From the NCBI GenBank assembly GCA_052273625.1, contig DAVZHW010000006.1, positions 19,200 to 83,199 of the forward strand: DNA of 64,000 bases. The letters are read 5' to 3'. A program made the translations under genes and the position numbers. Shown piece by piece: positions 26,196-33,322 of the stretch (position 1 is its first letter; every line of letters starts with the position of its first letter). Under the pieces are notes generated by a model. It made no database searches. It was not told the DNA's origin and worked only from the letters and a program-made list of their open reading frames with translations. This DNA comes from Fimenecus sp052273625. Lineage in GTDB: Bacteria > Bacillota > Clostridia > Oscillospirales > Acutalibacteraceae.

Positions 26196-27077
26196 TTAAA
26201 TTAGCCTATAACCGATTCTTCTGTACTCTTCATAGACTTTATGCCATATCATTTCGCATTGCTTCCGTTCTTGTGGAAGCAAGTCCTGCATAATGTCCAG
26301 TTGTTTCTGCAAATCTACGGAAAAAGGACATCCTTTACAGCCTGTTCGTTTGAAATTAAACGGTGGATAATACAGCTTGCAAAGTTTTATATTGTAGTTT
26401 TTTACAAACTCATCTATCCATTCGTTAGAAACAACTAGAAGAGGGTGGAATTTATGCAGTTTTTTACAGTTCGTATCATAAAAAATTGCACAAGACTTTG
26501 TGCTTTGTCTTAATCCGCCTTCGTCCTGTCTTATACCTGTTATTGTAACAGGTCTTTTGTTCTCTTTTGACCAAGTTTGTGCAGGCTGCTTTTTCAGCTT
26601 GGTGCAGCACTTATCGGAAACTTTCAGTTTAAAATCTTCCGTAAAGTTGTATTTCAACCTTTCCGGACATAAAAAGTTTTTTTTGTCGCCCATTCCAAGA
26701 TAGTTGACAACAGTCTTACACATTCCGCTATGCTGGTAATAACTGATTTTTTGGCTATGCTCTTTTGATTTAAACGGATAACCGTACTCTTCAAGCATTG
26801 TTCTGATATTCTGTGAAGGCTTTATTATCTGCAAACGTTTATCGTTCTTGCCATAGTCCATCACAAAATCTGTTATCGCCCGGTAGTCAATTCCTGTGTT
26901 TATGTAAACACGAGGAATTTTGTTATCCGGAAGTGCCAAGTCTACAAGTACAGATAATACTGTGCTATCTTTCCCTCCTGAAAACGAAATGTACGCATTA
27001 TGCTCCAAGTCGTAATCTTCATCCATTGATTTTATTTTCTGTATCCTGTCAGAAAGTACAAATTCAAAATCTGTCAA
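26196..27077 (-). CDS. PAPS reductase/adenine nucleotide alpha-hydrolase family protein
   Basis: 293 residues. SFSGGKDST (31-39) is the PPi loop of the PAPS reductase/N-type ATP pyrophosphatase fold. Cys pairs later (DKCC and RTGCKGCPFS) match phage and DndC-like relatives. The role could be thiolation of nucleic acid or sulfur metabolism; phage copies are mostly unassigned. The start is uncertain. TTG 27077 has no good ribosome site, and the frame is open a further 15 codons upstream to a TAA without ATG, GTG or TTG. Confidence 0.75.
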   Translation of the reverse strand: MTDFEFVLSDRIQKIKSMDEDYDLEHNAYISFSGGKDSTVLSVLVDLALPDNKIPRVYINTGIDYRAITDFVMDYGKNDKRLQIIKPSQNIRTMLEEYGYPFKSKEHSQKISYYQHSGMCKTVVNYLGMGDKKNFLCPERLKYNFTEDFKLKVSDKCCTKLKKQPAQTWSKENKRPVTITGIRQDEGGLRQSTKSCAIFYDTNCKKLHKFHPLLVVSNEWIDEFVKNYNIKLCKLYYPPFNFKRTGCKGCPFSVDLQKQLDIMQDLLPQERKQCEMIWHKVYEEYRRIGYRLI

Positions 27078-27260
27078 GCTTACCGTATACGCAAGATAAT
27101 CTTGTATACACGGATTTATTTACTTGCTAAAAAGCCACGGTTTCAAAAATTACGGAAACTACCACAATTCGCAGTTTCCAACCTCGTCTACGAGGATTCT
27201 AAGCGTTTTCCTCCTGATAATCTTTTCTCATAATTAAAACTCCATATTTTTTTTATTAAA
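27078..27260 (-). promoter_or_regulatory. Structured leader upstream of the PAPS-reductase-like gene
   Basis: No full gene fits here. On the minus strand, a 10-codon leader ORF (27231-27199) has GGAG 8 nt upstream. Then come CCTCGT-AG-ACGAGG and GGAAACT...AGTTTCC hairpins, and near the gene a CAAGAT-T-ATCTTG palindrome. Together with the operator at 27261-27307 this looks like a controlled 5' leader. Its mode of action is unknown. Confidence 0.35.
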
Positions 27261-27307
27261 TATTAGTGATATGTATTTATATTAGCATAATATATAAAAT
27301 ACTAATA
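27261..27307. promoter_or_regulatory. N31 operator/promoter element 2
   Basis: TATTAGTG (27261-27268) and TACTAATA (27300-27307) with a 31-nt spacer containing an extra TATTAGCA. About 80 nt around it align closely with the element at 38088, including a shared TTTGACTTAAAA flank. It probably drives the leftward operon from the PAPS-reductase-like gene. Confidence 0.65.
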
Positions 27308-27418
27308 CAGATTTGACTTAAAAAAAATTGTTATATTTTTTTATTTAGACATTTTTAGACATTTTTAGACTTTCAAGAAAATGTTCGGTTATAAATGATA
27401 ATTTAAGGGGAGTAAAAC

Positions 27419-27604
27419 CTAGCACTGACCATCCTTCTCTGCATCAACGCAAAACAAAATAGCCTTGTCCTTATATGGACATCGTTTTATTTCAATATGG
27501 TCTGTAACACGGACTATATCTTCTGTTACAAAATAAACCTCATCTTGTGCGTGTCCGTGATGACACCAGTCTTGTAAGATATTTGTCAGTTTTTGCAATG
27601 TCAT
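27419..27604 (-). CDS. Small acidic unknown protein
   Basis: 61 residues. Its ATG follows the TAA of the upstream gene (27605-27766) without a gap. It has DWCHHGHAQDEVYFVTED and ends in DAEKDGQC. The His/Cys content might bind metal, but no family is recognised. It is the last gene of the leftward series, before about 100 nt of empty sequence. Confidence 0.5.
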   Translation of the reverse strand: MTLQKLTNILQDWCHHGHAQDEVYFVTEDIVRVTDHIEIKRCPYKDKAILFCVDAEKDGQC

Positions 27605-27766
27605 TTAATCATCTCCTTCCCTGCCTTCTTTAAGTCCGTCAAGATATGCTTGTTTGATTTGTTCTTCATCAAATCTCCATTCATATTTTCCTTGAATATC
27701 GTTATATACTTCTTCGCAACCTGTAACTTCTTTCATATATTCTTCTACTTTTTCTTCATCAGTCAT
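27605..27766 (-). CDS. Small acidic protein (53 aa)
   Basis: 53 codons from ATG 27766 to TAA 27605. The product begins MTDEEKVEEYMKEVTGCEEV and ends in KQAYLDGLKEGREGDD, a C-terminal pattern (AY-x-x-G-x-x-EGR) shared with the 28042-28221 gene. It overlaps the upstream gene by 8 nt and abuts the downstream start. Coding support is the chain of stop/start junctions and its biased composition. Confidence 0.6.
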   Translation of the reverse strand: MTDEEKVEEYMKEVTGCEEVYNDIQGKYEWRFDEEQIKQAYLDGLKEGREGDD

Positions 27767-27995
27767 TTTCTTGCTCTCCTAGTTCTTCAAGTTCATCTTT
27801 TAGCAATTCAATTCGATTTTCTAAGTCGTGAATTTCATTTTCTAACAATAAAATTTTAATTCCTGCATCAGTCAAAACTTTGTAAATCCAAGCATTCCCT
27901 GCACAATCTTTAGTTTGTTCTTTTGCTAATTCCAATTCCTTCAAAAGATAATGAGTTTTTAAAACATTTATCTTTTCAAATTCATCACTTGTCAT
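27759..27995 (-). CDS. Small coiled-coil protein
   Basis: 78 residues. The C-terminal half is a strong coiled coil (ILLLENEIHDLENRIELL), preceded by a helical region with one Cys. It overlaps the next gene by 8 nt. It has no enzymatic motif and may be an oligomerising regulator. Confidence 0.55.
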   Translation of the reverse strand: MTSDEFEKINVLKTHYLLKELELAKEQTKDCAGNAWIYKVLTDAGIKILLLENEIHDLENRIELLKDELEELGEQEND

Positions 27996-28041
27996 TTTTT
28001 CTTATCAACTCCTAGCCAGTGTTTACAGATTGCACAACACT

Positions 28042-28221
28042 TCATTTTTTTAATCTGATGTTTAAGTTTTGCAGTTTCTTTTTCCAACTTTGAAAGGTTT
28101 TCTCTGTCATCCTACCTTCTAGAAAGCCTTCTCTATACGCTTCTTGTAAAAGGACATGTTCACTTCCTGGAGTATTTTCAGGCGTGAGATTTTTTTCTTC
28201 TAAAAATTCTTCAAATGTCAT
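28042..28221 (-). CDS. Small protein (59 aa), probably frameshifted at its end
   Basis: 59 residues from ATG 28221. The N-terminal part (NTPGSEHVLLQEAYREGFLEGR) resembles other small genes here. After that the other frame makes better sense: it reads DRENLSKLEKETAKLKHQIKK and runs into MKCCAICKHW. That matches the LKTQIEKMKCCENCK ending of the 30286-30411 gene. A one-base slip near 28110 would join the two. It is either two overlapping genes or a recent frameshift. Confidence 0.45.
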   Translation of the reverse strand: MTFEEFLEEKNLTPENTPGSEHVLLQEAYREGFLEGRMTEKTFQSWKKKLQNLNIRLKK

Positions 28222-28390
28222 TTTTTTTATTTTTACCTTCTTTGAACTTACAATTTGTCAAAAATGGTTTATCGTCAATATATGCTCCACACATTGCTTT
28301 TAATTTTTTCTTATTGTATCCACAATAATATAAATTATAACCACGCTTATTATATGTATGAACTAAATATTCGCATTGTCTACAAGTCAT
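28211..28390 (-). CDS. Small Cys-rich zinc-ribbon-like protein
   Basis: 59 residues from ATG 28390. CRQC (residues 3-6), C23, C34 and C47 lie in a Tyr/Lys-rich sequence (YNLYYCGYNKKKLKAMCGAY). It is likely to bind a metal. It overlaps the following gene by 11 nt. It belongs to the set of tiny Cys-rich genes in this region. No function can be assigned. Confidence 0.5.
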   Translation of the reverse strand: MTCRQCEYLVHTYNKRGYNLYYCGYNKKKLKAMCGAYIDDKPFLTNCKFKEGKNKKNDI

Positions 28391-28441
28391 ATTTACACCT
28401 TATCAAATAACTCAAGTTGTTGTGTGATTTCATATTGTATG

Positions 28442-28714
28442 TCATTCTTTTAACTCCCACTTATCTCTGTTACACCAATAGTTTTTACTTGCCAATTTAC
28501 AGCCATTAGGTGTACCGTATTTACAGTTATCACAGTTTCTCATTTTATATATCTCATCCTGTACATACATAATACCTGCAAGATGTGCCTGATATAAGGT
28601 ACGAGCACGCTTGCAATGTAATATTGAATCATCTTTATTGCTACATACATAGCTCATGCAATTTTTACAAACAGTATTATAAGCATAGTCTATTGACTTC
28701 TCGTGATATGTCAT
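28442..28714 (-). CDS. Cys-rich small protein, duplicate metal-binding modules
   Basis: 90 residues from ATG 28714 with GGAG 8 nt upstream. It has two Cys groups: CKNCMSYVC...CKRA and CDNCKYGTPNGCKLASKNYWC, and ends KWELKE. The CxxCKYG...C...W-x-L ending recurs in the 28711-28848 and 30426-31079 products. It is probably a zinc-binding microprotein. The start overlaps the upstream stop by 4 nt. Confidence 0.6.
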   Translation of the reverse strand: MTYHEKSIDYAYNTVCKNCMSYVCSNKDDSILHCKRARTLYQAHLAGIMYVQDEIYKMRNCDNCKYGTPNGCKLASKNYWCNRDKWELKE

Positions 28715-28848
28715 TCTTTTAGCTCCCAATTATCATACACTTCCATATTGTCAGACTTAAGCATTGCTATATGACAAGATTTCTTGTTGAGCTTGCATTG
28801 AAAGCATAGCGGATTGTATGAGTTGTCAAGGATTACTTGACAACTCAT
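28711..28848 (-). CDS. Cys-rich microprotein (45 aa)
   Basis: 45 codons ending NWELKE just like its downstream neighbour, with CFQCKLNKKSC in the middle. It overlaps that neighbour by 4 nt. Its first 13 nt form one arm of a perfect 13-bp inverted repeat (28818-28830/28836-28848), so initiation at 28848 may be blocked or start later. Coding is supported by its similarity to neighbouring C-termini. Confidence 0.45.
   Translation of the reverse strand: MSCQVILDNSYNPLCFQCKLNKKSCHIAMLKSDNMEVYDNWELKE
28818..28848. terminator. Perfect 13-bp inverted repeat, terminator-like
   Basis: ATGAGTTGTCAAG-GATTA-CTTGACAACTCAT. Six Ts follow on the plus strand, so it would terminate rightward transcripts. For the leftward genes it would form a hairpin just after hicB without a U-tract, and it covers the start codon of the next microprotein. 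Confidence 0.5.
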
Positions 28849-28851
28849 TTT

Positions 28852-29265
28852 TTATATAATTCCTAATTCGTTTTTAAGGGCTTTTTGCGTAATCGCAGAA
28901 ACATTCAGCTTTGCGGCGGTTGCCATATCATCAAGCCACTGCGGAAGCGTTATGTTTCTGCGGACGCTTTTCGCTTTTTCCTTTTGCCTAAACGCATCTA
29001 GGTTGATGTCTATCAAAGAAACAAATGTTTTTCCGTCATTACAAAATGGGCTTGAACTTACGTTTACCGAATCTATTTCGCTTGCAACTGGAATTTCAGA
29101 ATTCGGAACATCAAATAATATATTTCCAACACAGTCTTTTGCCATTGCAATAGCGTCCGCCATTCCGTAGCCTTCCGTTGTTCTGTCAATATCTGGAATG
29201 TAAACAAGCACTGTATTCTTTTTATCTTTTGTTTCTGTAAAAATAACTGGGTATATAACTGTCAT
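28852..29265 (-). CDS. hicB: HicB-like antitoxin
   Basis: 137 residues. The N-terminal domain (YPVIFTETKDKKNTVLVYIPDI, split here by function) and the EGYGMADAIAMAKDCVG segment are HicB-type RNase-H-like fold elements. The C-terminus (RRNITLPQWLDDMATAAKLNVSAITQKAL) is a ribbon-helix-helix DNA-binding domain. It follows the HicA gene and would neutralise it and autoregulate. This pair may stabilise the prophage or act in phage-phage exclusion. Confidence 0.85.
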   Translation of the reverse strand: MTVIYPVIFTETKDKKNTVLVYIPDIDRTTEGYGMADAIAMAKDCVGNILFDVPNSEIPVASEIDSVNVSSSPFCNDGKTFVSLIDINLDAFRQKEKAKSVRRNITLPQWLDDMATAAKLNVSAITQKALKNELGII

Positions 29266-29317
29266 AAAAAATTACCTCCATAAAAAAGATTTGAACCGCC
29301 GTTTTTGGCGGCAGGCT

Positions 29318-29488
29318 TTACAGTTTCCACCTTTTCAGGATACTTTTTGCAAGGCTTTCGTTTACCTCTGAATGTCTAGGAACGATTTCTTTATCTTTTC
29401 CTCGTGCATAAACATCGTGGTGTCCGCCATGACGCTCAAGCGTAACCCCCGCTTTTTCAAGCCTTTTTATCAAATCTTTTCTTTTCAT
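29318..29488 (-). CDS. hicA: HicA-like mRNA interferase toxin
   Basis: 56 residues from ATG 29488; a GTG at 29503 is an alternative. KRKDLIKRLEKAGVTLERHGG-HH-DVYARG is the compact dsRBD-like HicA fold with the catalytic His in GGHHDVY. VPRHSEVNESLAKSILKRW closes it. It cleaves mRNA when free of HicB. No clear ribosome site precedes it. A TATAAT-like box lies upstream, so the leader may be short. Confidence 0.85.
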   Translation of the reverse strand: MKRKDLIKRLEKAGVTLERHGGHHDVYARGKDKEIVPRHSEVNESLAKSILKRWKL

Positions 29489-29503
29489 AATTTTATTATA
29501 CAC

Positions 29504-29740
29504 ATTTTATACACATTGTCAAATTAAATAATAACTTTAATTCCAAAATAAATCATTACTTAGTTGTCTAGCCTCTGCTTTATATATCATTTTCTATTCC
29601 TCTTATATTTTCAATTTCTAATATTTTTCATATCTCCGTCTGTTTTTTATATCCTGTATTATATACAAAATTTTCAAAACAAAAGAAGGAATGAAACAAC
29701 CGCTATAGTCATACCTTTGGAACACTTCTGTCAACTTCTG
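29504..29740. other. Intergenic stretch upstream of hicA
   Basis: No gene longer than about 17 codons is credible here. On the minus strand it contains a TATAAT-like box in TTTTGTATATAATACAGG and a TTGACA 17 nt before TGACTA. These could serve the hicAB operon. Two short leader-like ORFs with fair ribosome sites are present but cannot be supported further. Confidence 0.3.
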
Positions 29741-29866
29741 CTAGAACTTTCCAAGTCTCCCTTCATCTATGTAACAGCCATTTTCAGAATACACGCCATC
29801 AGACCAATAGTAAGGACATTTCAAACATTTCTTATTCTGATGTTCTTCTAATACTTTAATCTTCAT
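29741..29866 (-). CDS. CxxC microprotein (41 aa)
   Basis: 41 codons from ATG 29866 with an excellent AAGGAGG site and an ATGA overlap with the ASCH gene stop. It contains CLKCPYYWSDG and a second Cys pair element (NGCYIDEG). It is likely metal-binding. Too short for usual gene callers, but the start context strongly supports translation. Confidence 0.6.
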   Translation of the reverse strand: MKIKVLEEHQNKKCLKCPYYWSDGVYSENGCYIDEGRLGKF

Positions 29867-30189
29867 TTCAAAACCTCCTTTACCTGCACAAAGTGTATCG
29901 CATACACAGGCTTGTCGATGTGCAAGTCCGTATCCTTTCCGTCTACAATTTCAATCTTATATACAAGAGCTTCCGTATATTTATCCGTATACCCTAGCCT
30001 TAATTTTATGGGGTGATAATAGGTAACCATTTCCAATCTGTCGCCTATACTGCAAAATGCGTATTGATTAAAATCAAACTCTTTTGCTAAACGACAACTC
30101 CAATACGGCTTTACTTCCCGATATTCAATCGTCTTTTCACCTGATTTGATTTTTTCGTACCATTCTTTTTTAAGCGAAAATATCAGCAT
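29863..30189 (-). CDS. ASCH/PUA-like domain protein
   Basis: 108 residues. MLIFSLKKEWYEKIKSGEKTIEYR (shown only to its start here) has the K-x-K-x(4)-GEKTIEYR pattern of ASCH domains. It continues with GDRLEMVTYY and YKIEIVDG strands. ASCH proteins resemble PUA RNA-binding domains and are proposed to act in RNA recognition or modified-nucleoside hydrolysis. A second ASCH-like gene is at 31796-32176. Confidence 0.7.
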   Translation of the reverse strand: MLIFSLKKEWYEKIKSGEKTIEYREVKPYWSCRLAKEFDFNQYAFCSIGDRLEMVTYYHPIKLRLGYTDKYTEALVYKIEIVDGKDTDLHIDKPVYAIHFVQVKEVLK

Positions 30190-30213
30190 AACTTCAGTTC
30201 CTCCACTAAATTT

Positions 30214-30280
30214 TTAATTTATCCAATCTATTTTTGGTAAATCTTTATATCCTTTTTGCCAAACAAACCAAGCATAACAG
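30214..30280 (-). pseudogene. Remnant of a methyltransferase 3' end, copy 1
   Basis: The minus strand reads CYAWFVWQKGYKDLPKI and ends DWIN then stop, which resembles the C-terminus of phage NPPF-type adenine methyltransferases. It is preceded by an in-frame stop and no start codon. A near-identical 59-bp copy lies at 33920-33978 (five mismatches). Confidence 0.5.
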
Positions 30281-30285
30281 ACCGT

Positions 30286-30411
30286 CTATGTCTTCAAGAA
30301 AATAATCTTACAATTTTCACAACATTTCATTTTTTCAATTTGTGTTTTAAGCTCTTCTCTGCCTGCTTTTAATCCGCCAAAGCCCCGGAAGTCAATTCTT
30401 TTTATTTCCAT
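30286..30411 (-). CDS. CxxC microprotein (41 aa)
   Basis: 41 codons from ATG 30411 (begins MEIKRIDFRGFGGLKAGREE) to TAG 30286. It ends with KTQIEKMKCCENCKIIF, a helical stretch leading into a Cys cluster as in the 28042-28221 region. No classical ribosome site is visible. Coding is inferred from the recurring C-terminal motif. Confidence 0.4.
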   Translation of the reverse strand: MEIKRIDFRGFGGLKAGREELKTQIEKMKCCENCKIIFLKT

Positions 30412-30425
30412 ATGTATAATCTTTT

Positions 30426-31079
30426 TTAACATGCAGCCTCTTGAACATCCTGCAAATTAAGACACGGAATGTTCAACAAGTCCGCCACCATATATTCAAA
30501 CTTTGCGTCCTTGGAATTTCTCCAGTTCGGAAGAAGGTAAATATAATCACAGTCGCAAAGCATTTTTATATCGTGCTTCATGTAGTCGGACCAGCCCCAG
30601 TTCTTTGTATTTTCTGTTTCGTCTAGTGTCGCTGGATTTACAGGCTCATATCCAAACTGGCGGAGAATATCCGCCGCTTTGTTGAAAAGAGCCTTGTACT
30701 CCGCTTCATCAAGTCCAGTTATCTGTCCGCTTATGTAGACCTTTTTTTTTCTCTTTTCCTCTGTCATTTCTGCTTTCCCCTTTTCATCTTTTAACTCCCA
30801 TTTTGAATATTTTGAATTGCATTTATCACACTTACGACTCTTAAAATAATCGTAATCCTCACCGTATTTGCAGTTAACGCAGTTCTTCATTTTTGCGTTC
30901 ACATTGTCTACTGCTATACAGTGGGTTTTTAATTCTTCAATTTGTGTTTTAAGTTCTGCATTTTCTTTTTCTGCCGCATCAAGTCTTTTACATATAATTT
31001 CAAATCCCTGTTGAGTAGAAACATCTTTTAACTCTAATGAGATTTTATTTTTCAAATATTTCAGTTTTTCATCAGTCAT
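30426..31079 (-). CDS. Coiled coil/Cys-cluster/DUF4406 fusion protein
   Basis: 217 residues from ATG 31079, with TGAGGA upstream. Residues ~1-60 are a coiled coil. Then MKNCVNCKYGEDYDYF, RKCDKCNSKYSKWELK repeats the local Cys-rich microprotein motif. From ~residue 110 it is a DUF4406 domain (KKVYISGQITGLDEAEYK, FGYEPVNPATLD, CDCDYIYLLPNW, SKDAKFEY), related to nucleoside 2-deoxyribosyltransferases. It looks like a fusion of two neighbouring gene types. The role is probably in nucleotide turnover. Confidence 0.7.
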   Translation of the reverse strand: MTDEKLKYLKNKISLELKDVSTQQGFEIICKRLDAAEKENAELKTQIEELKTHCIAVDNVNAKMKNCVNCKYGEDYDYFKSRKCDKCNSKYSKWELKDEKGKAEMTEEKRKKKVYISGQITGLDEAEYKALFNKAADILRQFGYEPVNPATLDETENTKNWGWSDYMKHDIKMLCDCDYIYLLPNWRNSKDAKFEYMVADLLNIPCLNLQDVQEAAC

Positions 31080-31083
31080 TTTC

Positions 31084-31383
31084 TTATTCCTCATACATAA
31101 TTATTTTCTTCTTATGCTCTGCATAAGCTAACTCCAAACTTGCTCCCTTAGATGTTTTCCAGTCTTTTTGCAAATAGATAGCATCACATCTATCTATCAT
31201 TCTGTAATCAATCTGTAAAAAATCAGCATAAGAGAAAAAGTCAATATTTTTCAAATAATAAAAAATAGCAGGGTTCAGAACAGAAAAACCTTTCTTGACT
31301 AACTTATTTTCTGTCAGTCTGAATTTCCTTATGATTTTTCTTTTACTTAAACCTGTCATTTTACCACTTATGTAAACTTTCAT
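31084..31383 (-). CDS. DUF4406-like protein
   Basis: 99 residues. It starts MKVYISGKMTGL and ends with RCDAIYLQKDWKTSKGASLELAYAE, the two conserved ends of DUF4406. These carry the nucleotide-binding S-G and catalytic-like E of the deoxyribosyltransferase-like fold. It is a diverged paralogue of the C-terminal domain of the next gene downstream. Its start overlaps the upstream stop by 4 nt. Confidence 0.7.
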   Translation of the reverse strand: MKVYISGKMTGLSKRKIIRKFRLTENKLVKKGFSVLNPAIFYYLKNIDFFSYADFLQIDYRMIDRCDAIYLQKDWKTSKGASLELAYAEHKKKIIMYEE

Positions 31384-31595
31384 TTTTTCTCCTTTTGCAA
31401 ATAAACTTCAACTTCCTTAAAACCTGAAACTGTGATTTTTTCGATATTTCTTAGGAAAAATATATTTTTTCTATCTTTCATAAAATCTTCATAAAAGTTT
31501 CGTGCTGGCTTCCTGATTGGCAAAACACGGTTCGAATTGATAATAACGTCCGAATTGTCAAAATATAAAACCCTTAACAACTGGTATAATTTCAA
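31380..31595 (-). CDS. Small unknown protein, TTG start
   Basis: 71 residues beginning at TTG 31595, which has GAGGAG about 7 nt upstream. The sequence is basic and beta/alpha mixed (IINSNRVLPIRKPARNFYED, EVEVYLQKEKK). It overlaps both neighbours by 4 nt, which supports it as a true gene. No family recognised. Confidence 0.5.
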   Translation of the reverse strand: MKLYQLLRVLYFDNSDVIINSNRVLPIRKPARNFYEDFMKDRKNIFFLRNIEKITVSGFKEVEVYLQKEKK

Positions 31596-31777
31596 ATGTT
31601 ACTCCTCATATTGTATGGACTAAATTCGACATTATTTTTGTAAACATCGCACCGCTTGCAACTTTTCAATTCTCCCCCGTTTGCTCCTTTAACCTCACGA
31701 ACTTTTGCAAGTTTTTTGCAATTTCTACAGAGAGCGTTCCTGTAGCCACGGAAATATTCATATCTTTTTACATCCAT
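31592..31777 (-). CDS. Small Cys-rich protein
   Basis: 61 residues. CRNCKKLAKV and SCKRCDVYKNN give two CxxC pairs about 24 residues apart, a zinc-ribbon layout. It belongs to the Cys-rich microprotein set. It overlaps the next gene by 4 nt. Confidence 0.55.
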   Translation of the reverse strand: MDVKRYEYFRGYRNALCRNCKKLAKVREVKGANGGELKSCKRCDVYKNNVEFSPYNMRSNI

Positions 31778-31795
31778 TGATTAACTCCCAGTTGT

Positions 31796-32176
31796 TCAAT
31801 TTGCATTAAGATACATAAAAGATTGTGGAGCCGAAGAAATATTAAATTCCTTCAATTCCACTGGTTTCTTATATTTATTTGGACTTTTTATTTTAATGGC
31901 ATACGCTTTATCGTGATTACGGAAATAATTATCGTAAAATTCTTTTGTAATTCCAGAATTGTCTTTTGTTTGTTCCCATATATTTTGAGGTGTATCAGAT
32001 AATACTTTCTCTATGGAAAATTCTCCAATTATTTTTTTTATTGGAGAAGTTACATAAACAACGACGGTTTTTACATTTTCATCTTTGAAAATTTTACGTC
32101 TGTATTCGTATGTCTTAATTCCAGAAAATATTTTTTCGGCATATTCTGGTTTTATTGATAACAAAACTTTCTTCAT
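31796..32176 (-). CDS. ASCH/PUA-like domain protein 2
   Basis: 126 residues. VLLSIKPEYAEKIFSGIKTYEYRR is the ASCH/PUA start. VKTVVVYVTSPIKKIIGEF gives the next strands, and KAYAIKIKSP follows. The family is known as predicted RNA-binding regulators (COG4933-type). It is not a close copy of the other ASCH gene. Confidence 0.65.
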   Translation of the reverse strand: MKKVLLSIKPEYAEKIFSGIKTYEYRRKIFKDENVKTVVVYVTSPIKKIIGEFSIEKVLSDTPQNIWEQTKDNSGITKEFYDNYFRNHDKAYAIKIKSPNKYKKPVELKEFNISSAPQSFMYLNAN

Positions 32177-32187
32177 TTTCTACTCCT

Positions 32188-32436
32188 CTAAATAACTTCT
32201 AGCCAGTTTTCAATCATTTCTTTTGTAACTCCGTTTTTATATTTTTCTTTAATTGCAAGTAATTTTTCTTTTGAGTTTGTGTACTTTTGCTTGCTATTAC
32301 GAATGTTGTACTTTATCTTACGAACAGCACGCTCATATTCTATGTGATAGATTTTTGCACATTCTGGCGAACAAACAACTTGGATTTTCCGATTTGTAAT
32401 AACCTGTTTACCACAAACTACACATTCAATTTTTAT
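32188..32436 (-). CDS. Zinc-ribbon protein with apparent non-canonical ATA start
   Basis: 82 codons, no ATG, GTG or TTG at its beginning. The frame opens after a TAG and reaches ATA 32436-32434, which overlaps the upstream TAA in an ATAA junction, just where an ATGA start would be expected. The product continues KIECVVCGKQVITNRKI and QVVCSPECAK: a CxxC...CxxxC zinc ribbon, then a basic helical tail. Either ATA is used to initiate or the start codon was recently lost. Confidence 0.5.
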   Translation of the reverse strand: MKIECVVCGKQVITNRKIQVVCSPECAKIYHIEYERAVRKIKYNIRNSKQKYTNSKEKLLAIKEKYKNGVTKEMIENWLEVI

Positions 32437-32777
32437 TTTGCATCTTCTCTATACGCTTTTTCTTTTTCTTTGTTCCTATTCCATTCCTCTATAAATTCAT
32501 AATATTCTGGATTCGCTCTTTTCATTTTTTTTTCGTGAATTAAGTCTGTCATAGCATCGCCGAATTTATCACAGGCTTCTGCTAAGTTGTTATAAGCAGT
32601 AAAAAAATGATGACTTATAACTTTTCGACTTTCTAAAATTTTCTGAAAATCTTCCAAGCATTTATACACCTTATATTTTTCTGCAATGTCGAATACTTCA
32701 TCACCATCTAATTCAACAGGAAGTTCAAAACCATCGTCATAAACTTCATTTACTGCCTTTGAATTTTTGCATTTCAT
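32433..32777 (-). CDS. Small helical unknown protein
   Basis: 114 residues. The N-terminus is acidic (YDDGFELPVELDGDEV) and the remainder is helical with HHFFTAYNNLAEACDK and a charged end. It overlaps the zinc-ribbon gene by 4 nt. It has no recognisable domain. Confidence 0.5.
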   Translation of the reverse strand: MKCKNSKAVNEVYDDGFELPVELDGDEVFDIAEKYKVYKCLEDFQKILESRKVISHHFFTAYNNLAEACDKFGDAMTDLIHEKKMKRANPEYYEFIEEWNRNKEKEKAYREDAK

Positions 32778-32780
32778 TTT

Positions 32781-33263
32781 TTATTCCTCCACACCGCAAG
32801 GTGAACCGTCAAGATAGGTAAACTGATTGAACAACTCCGACAAAAATCTATAATATCCATCTGACATACCAACTGTAGTATAGTTATAGAAATCTGTTAT
32901 GAAACATTTTTCTTTACTAGATTTATCCTGTACCCATATCAATGGCAATTCGTGTTCAGGACAATCAGCATTGAACCGCTTTTTATAGTCCTTAATCATT
33001 TCATCACAGTCTTTGTACGGACGCCACTTCTTTTCTTCTGCCCGTTCCACAAGATAGGCAAGACTGTAAACATAATCATAACCTTCAACAGCAAATCTAC
33101 ACTGACAGTTTTCATCGTAAATTTCGTTAATCGTGTTTAATGATGAACCTCTTTCAACTAAGGCTTTCAGAAAAACAAGGTCATCTGCTACTATAACCTT
33201 GTCGCCTGCTTTCAACTCATCTGCATTAAGTACAGTGTATACTCTGCTTTTGTCAAATTTCAT
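32781..33263 (-). CDS. Paralogous phage family protein (MKFDKS-Y-NADELK type), copy A
   Basis: 160 residues, more than half identical by eye to the protein at 55133-55609. Shared blocks are ADELKxGDKVIVADDLVFLKALVERG, YDENCQxRF, YVYSLAYLVERAEE and the end YLDGSPCGVEE (each written only in part). More distant relatives are at 36759 and 63499. The family is known in gut phages, without function. The N-terminal beta fold may bind a ligand or protein. Confidence 0.6.
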   Translation of the reverse strand: MKFDKSRVYTVLNADELKAGDKVIVADDLVFLKALVERGSSLNTINEIYDENCQCRFAVEGYDYVYSLAYLVERAEEKKWRPYKDCDEMIKDYKKRFNADCPEHELPLIWVQDKSSKEKCFITDFYNYTTVGMSDGYYRFLSELFNQFTYLDGSPCGVEE

Positions 33264-33322
33264 TTTCTACTCCTTACACTTCTTCAATAAATAAGTTCCA
33301 TCAAGCTTGAATAAAATTTTCT

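Noticed and set aside
28393..28440. 15-codon tail QYEITQQLELFDKV after an ATA
   Set aside because: Too short and lacks any start or ribosome site; may be a decayed gene end, kept only as a note.
29564..29851. 95-codon plus-strand ORF opposite hicA leader
   Set aside because: Hydrophobic low-complexity translation typical of AT-rich antisense, no ribosome site, overlaps a supported minus-strand microprotein.
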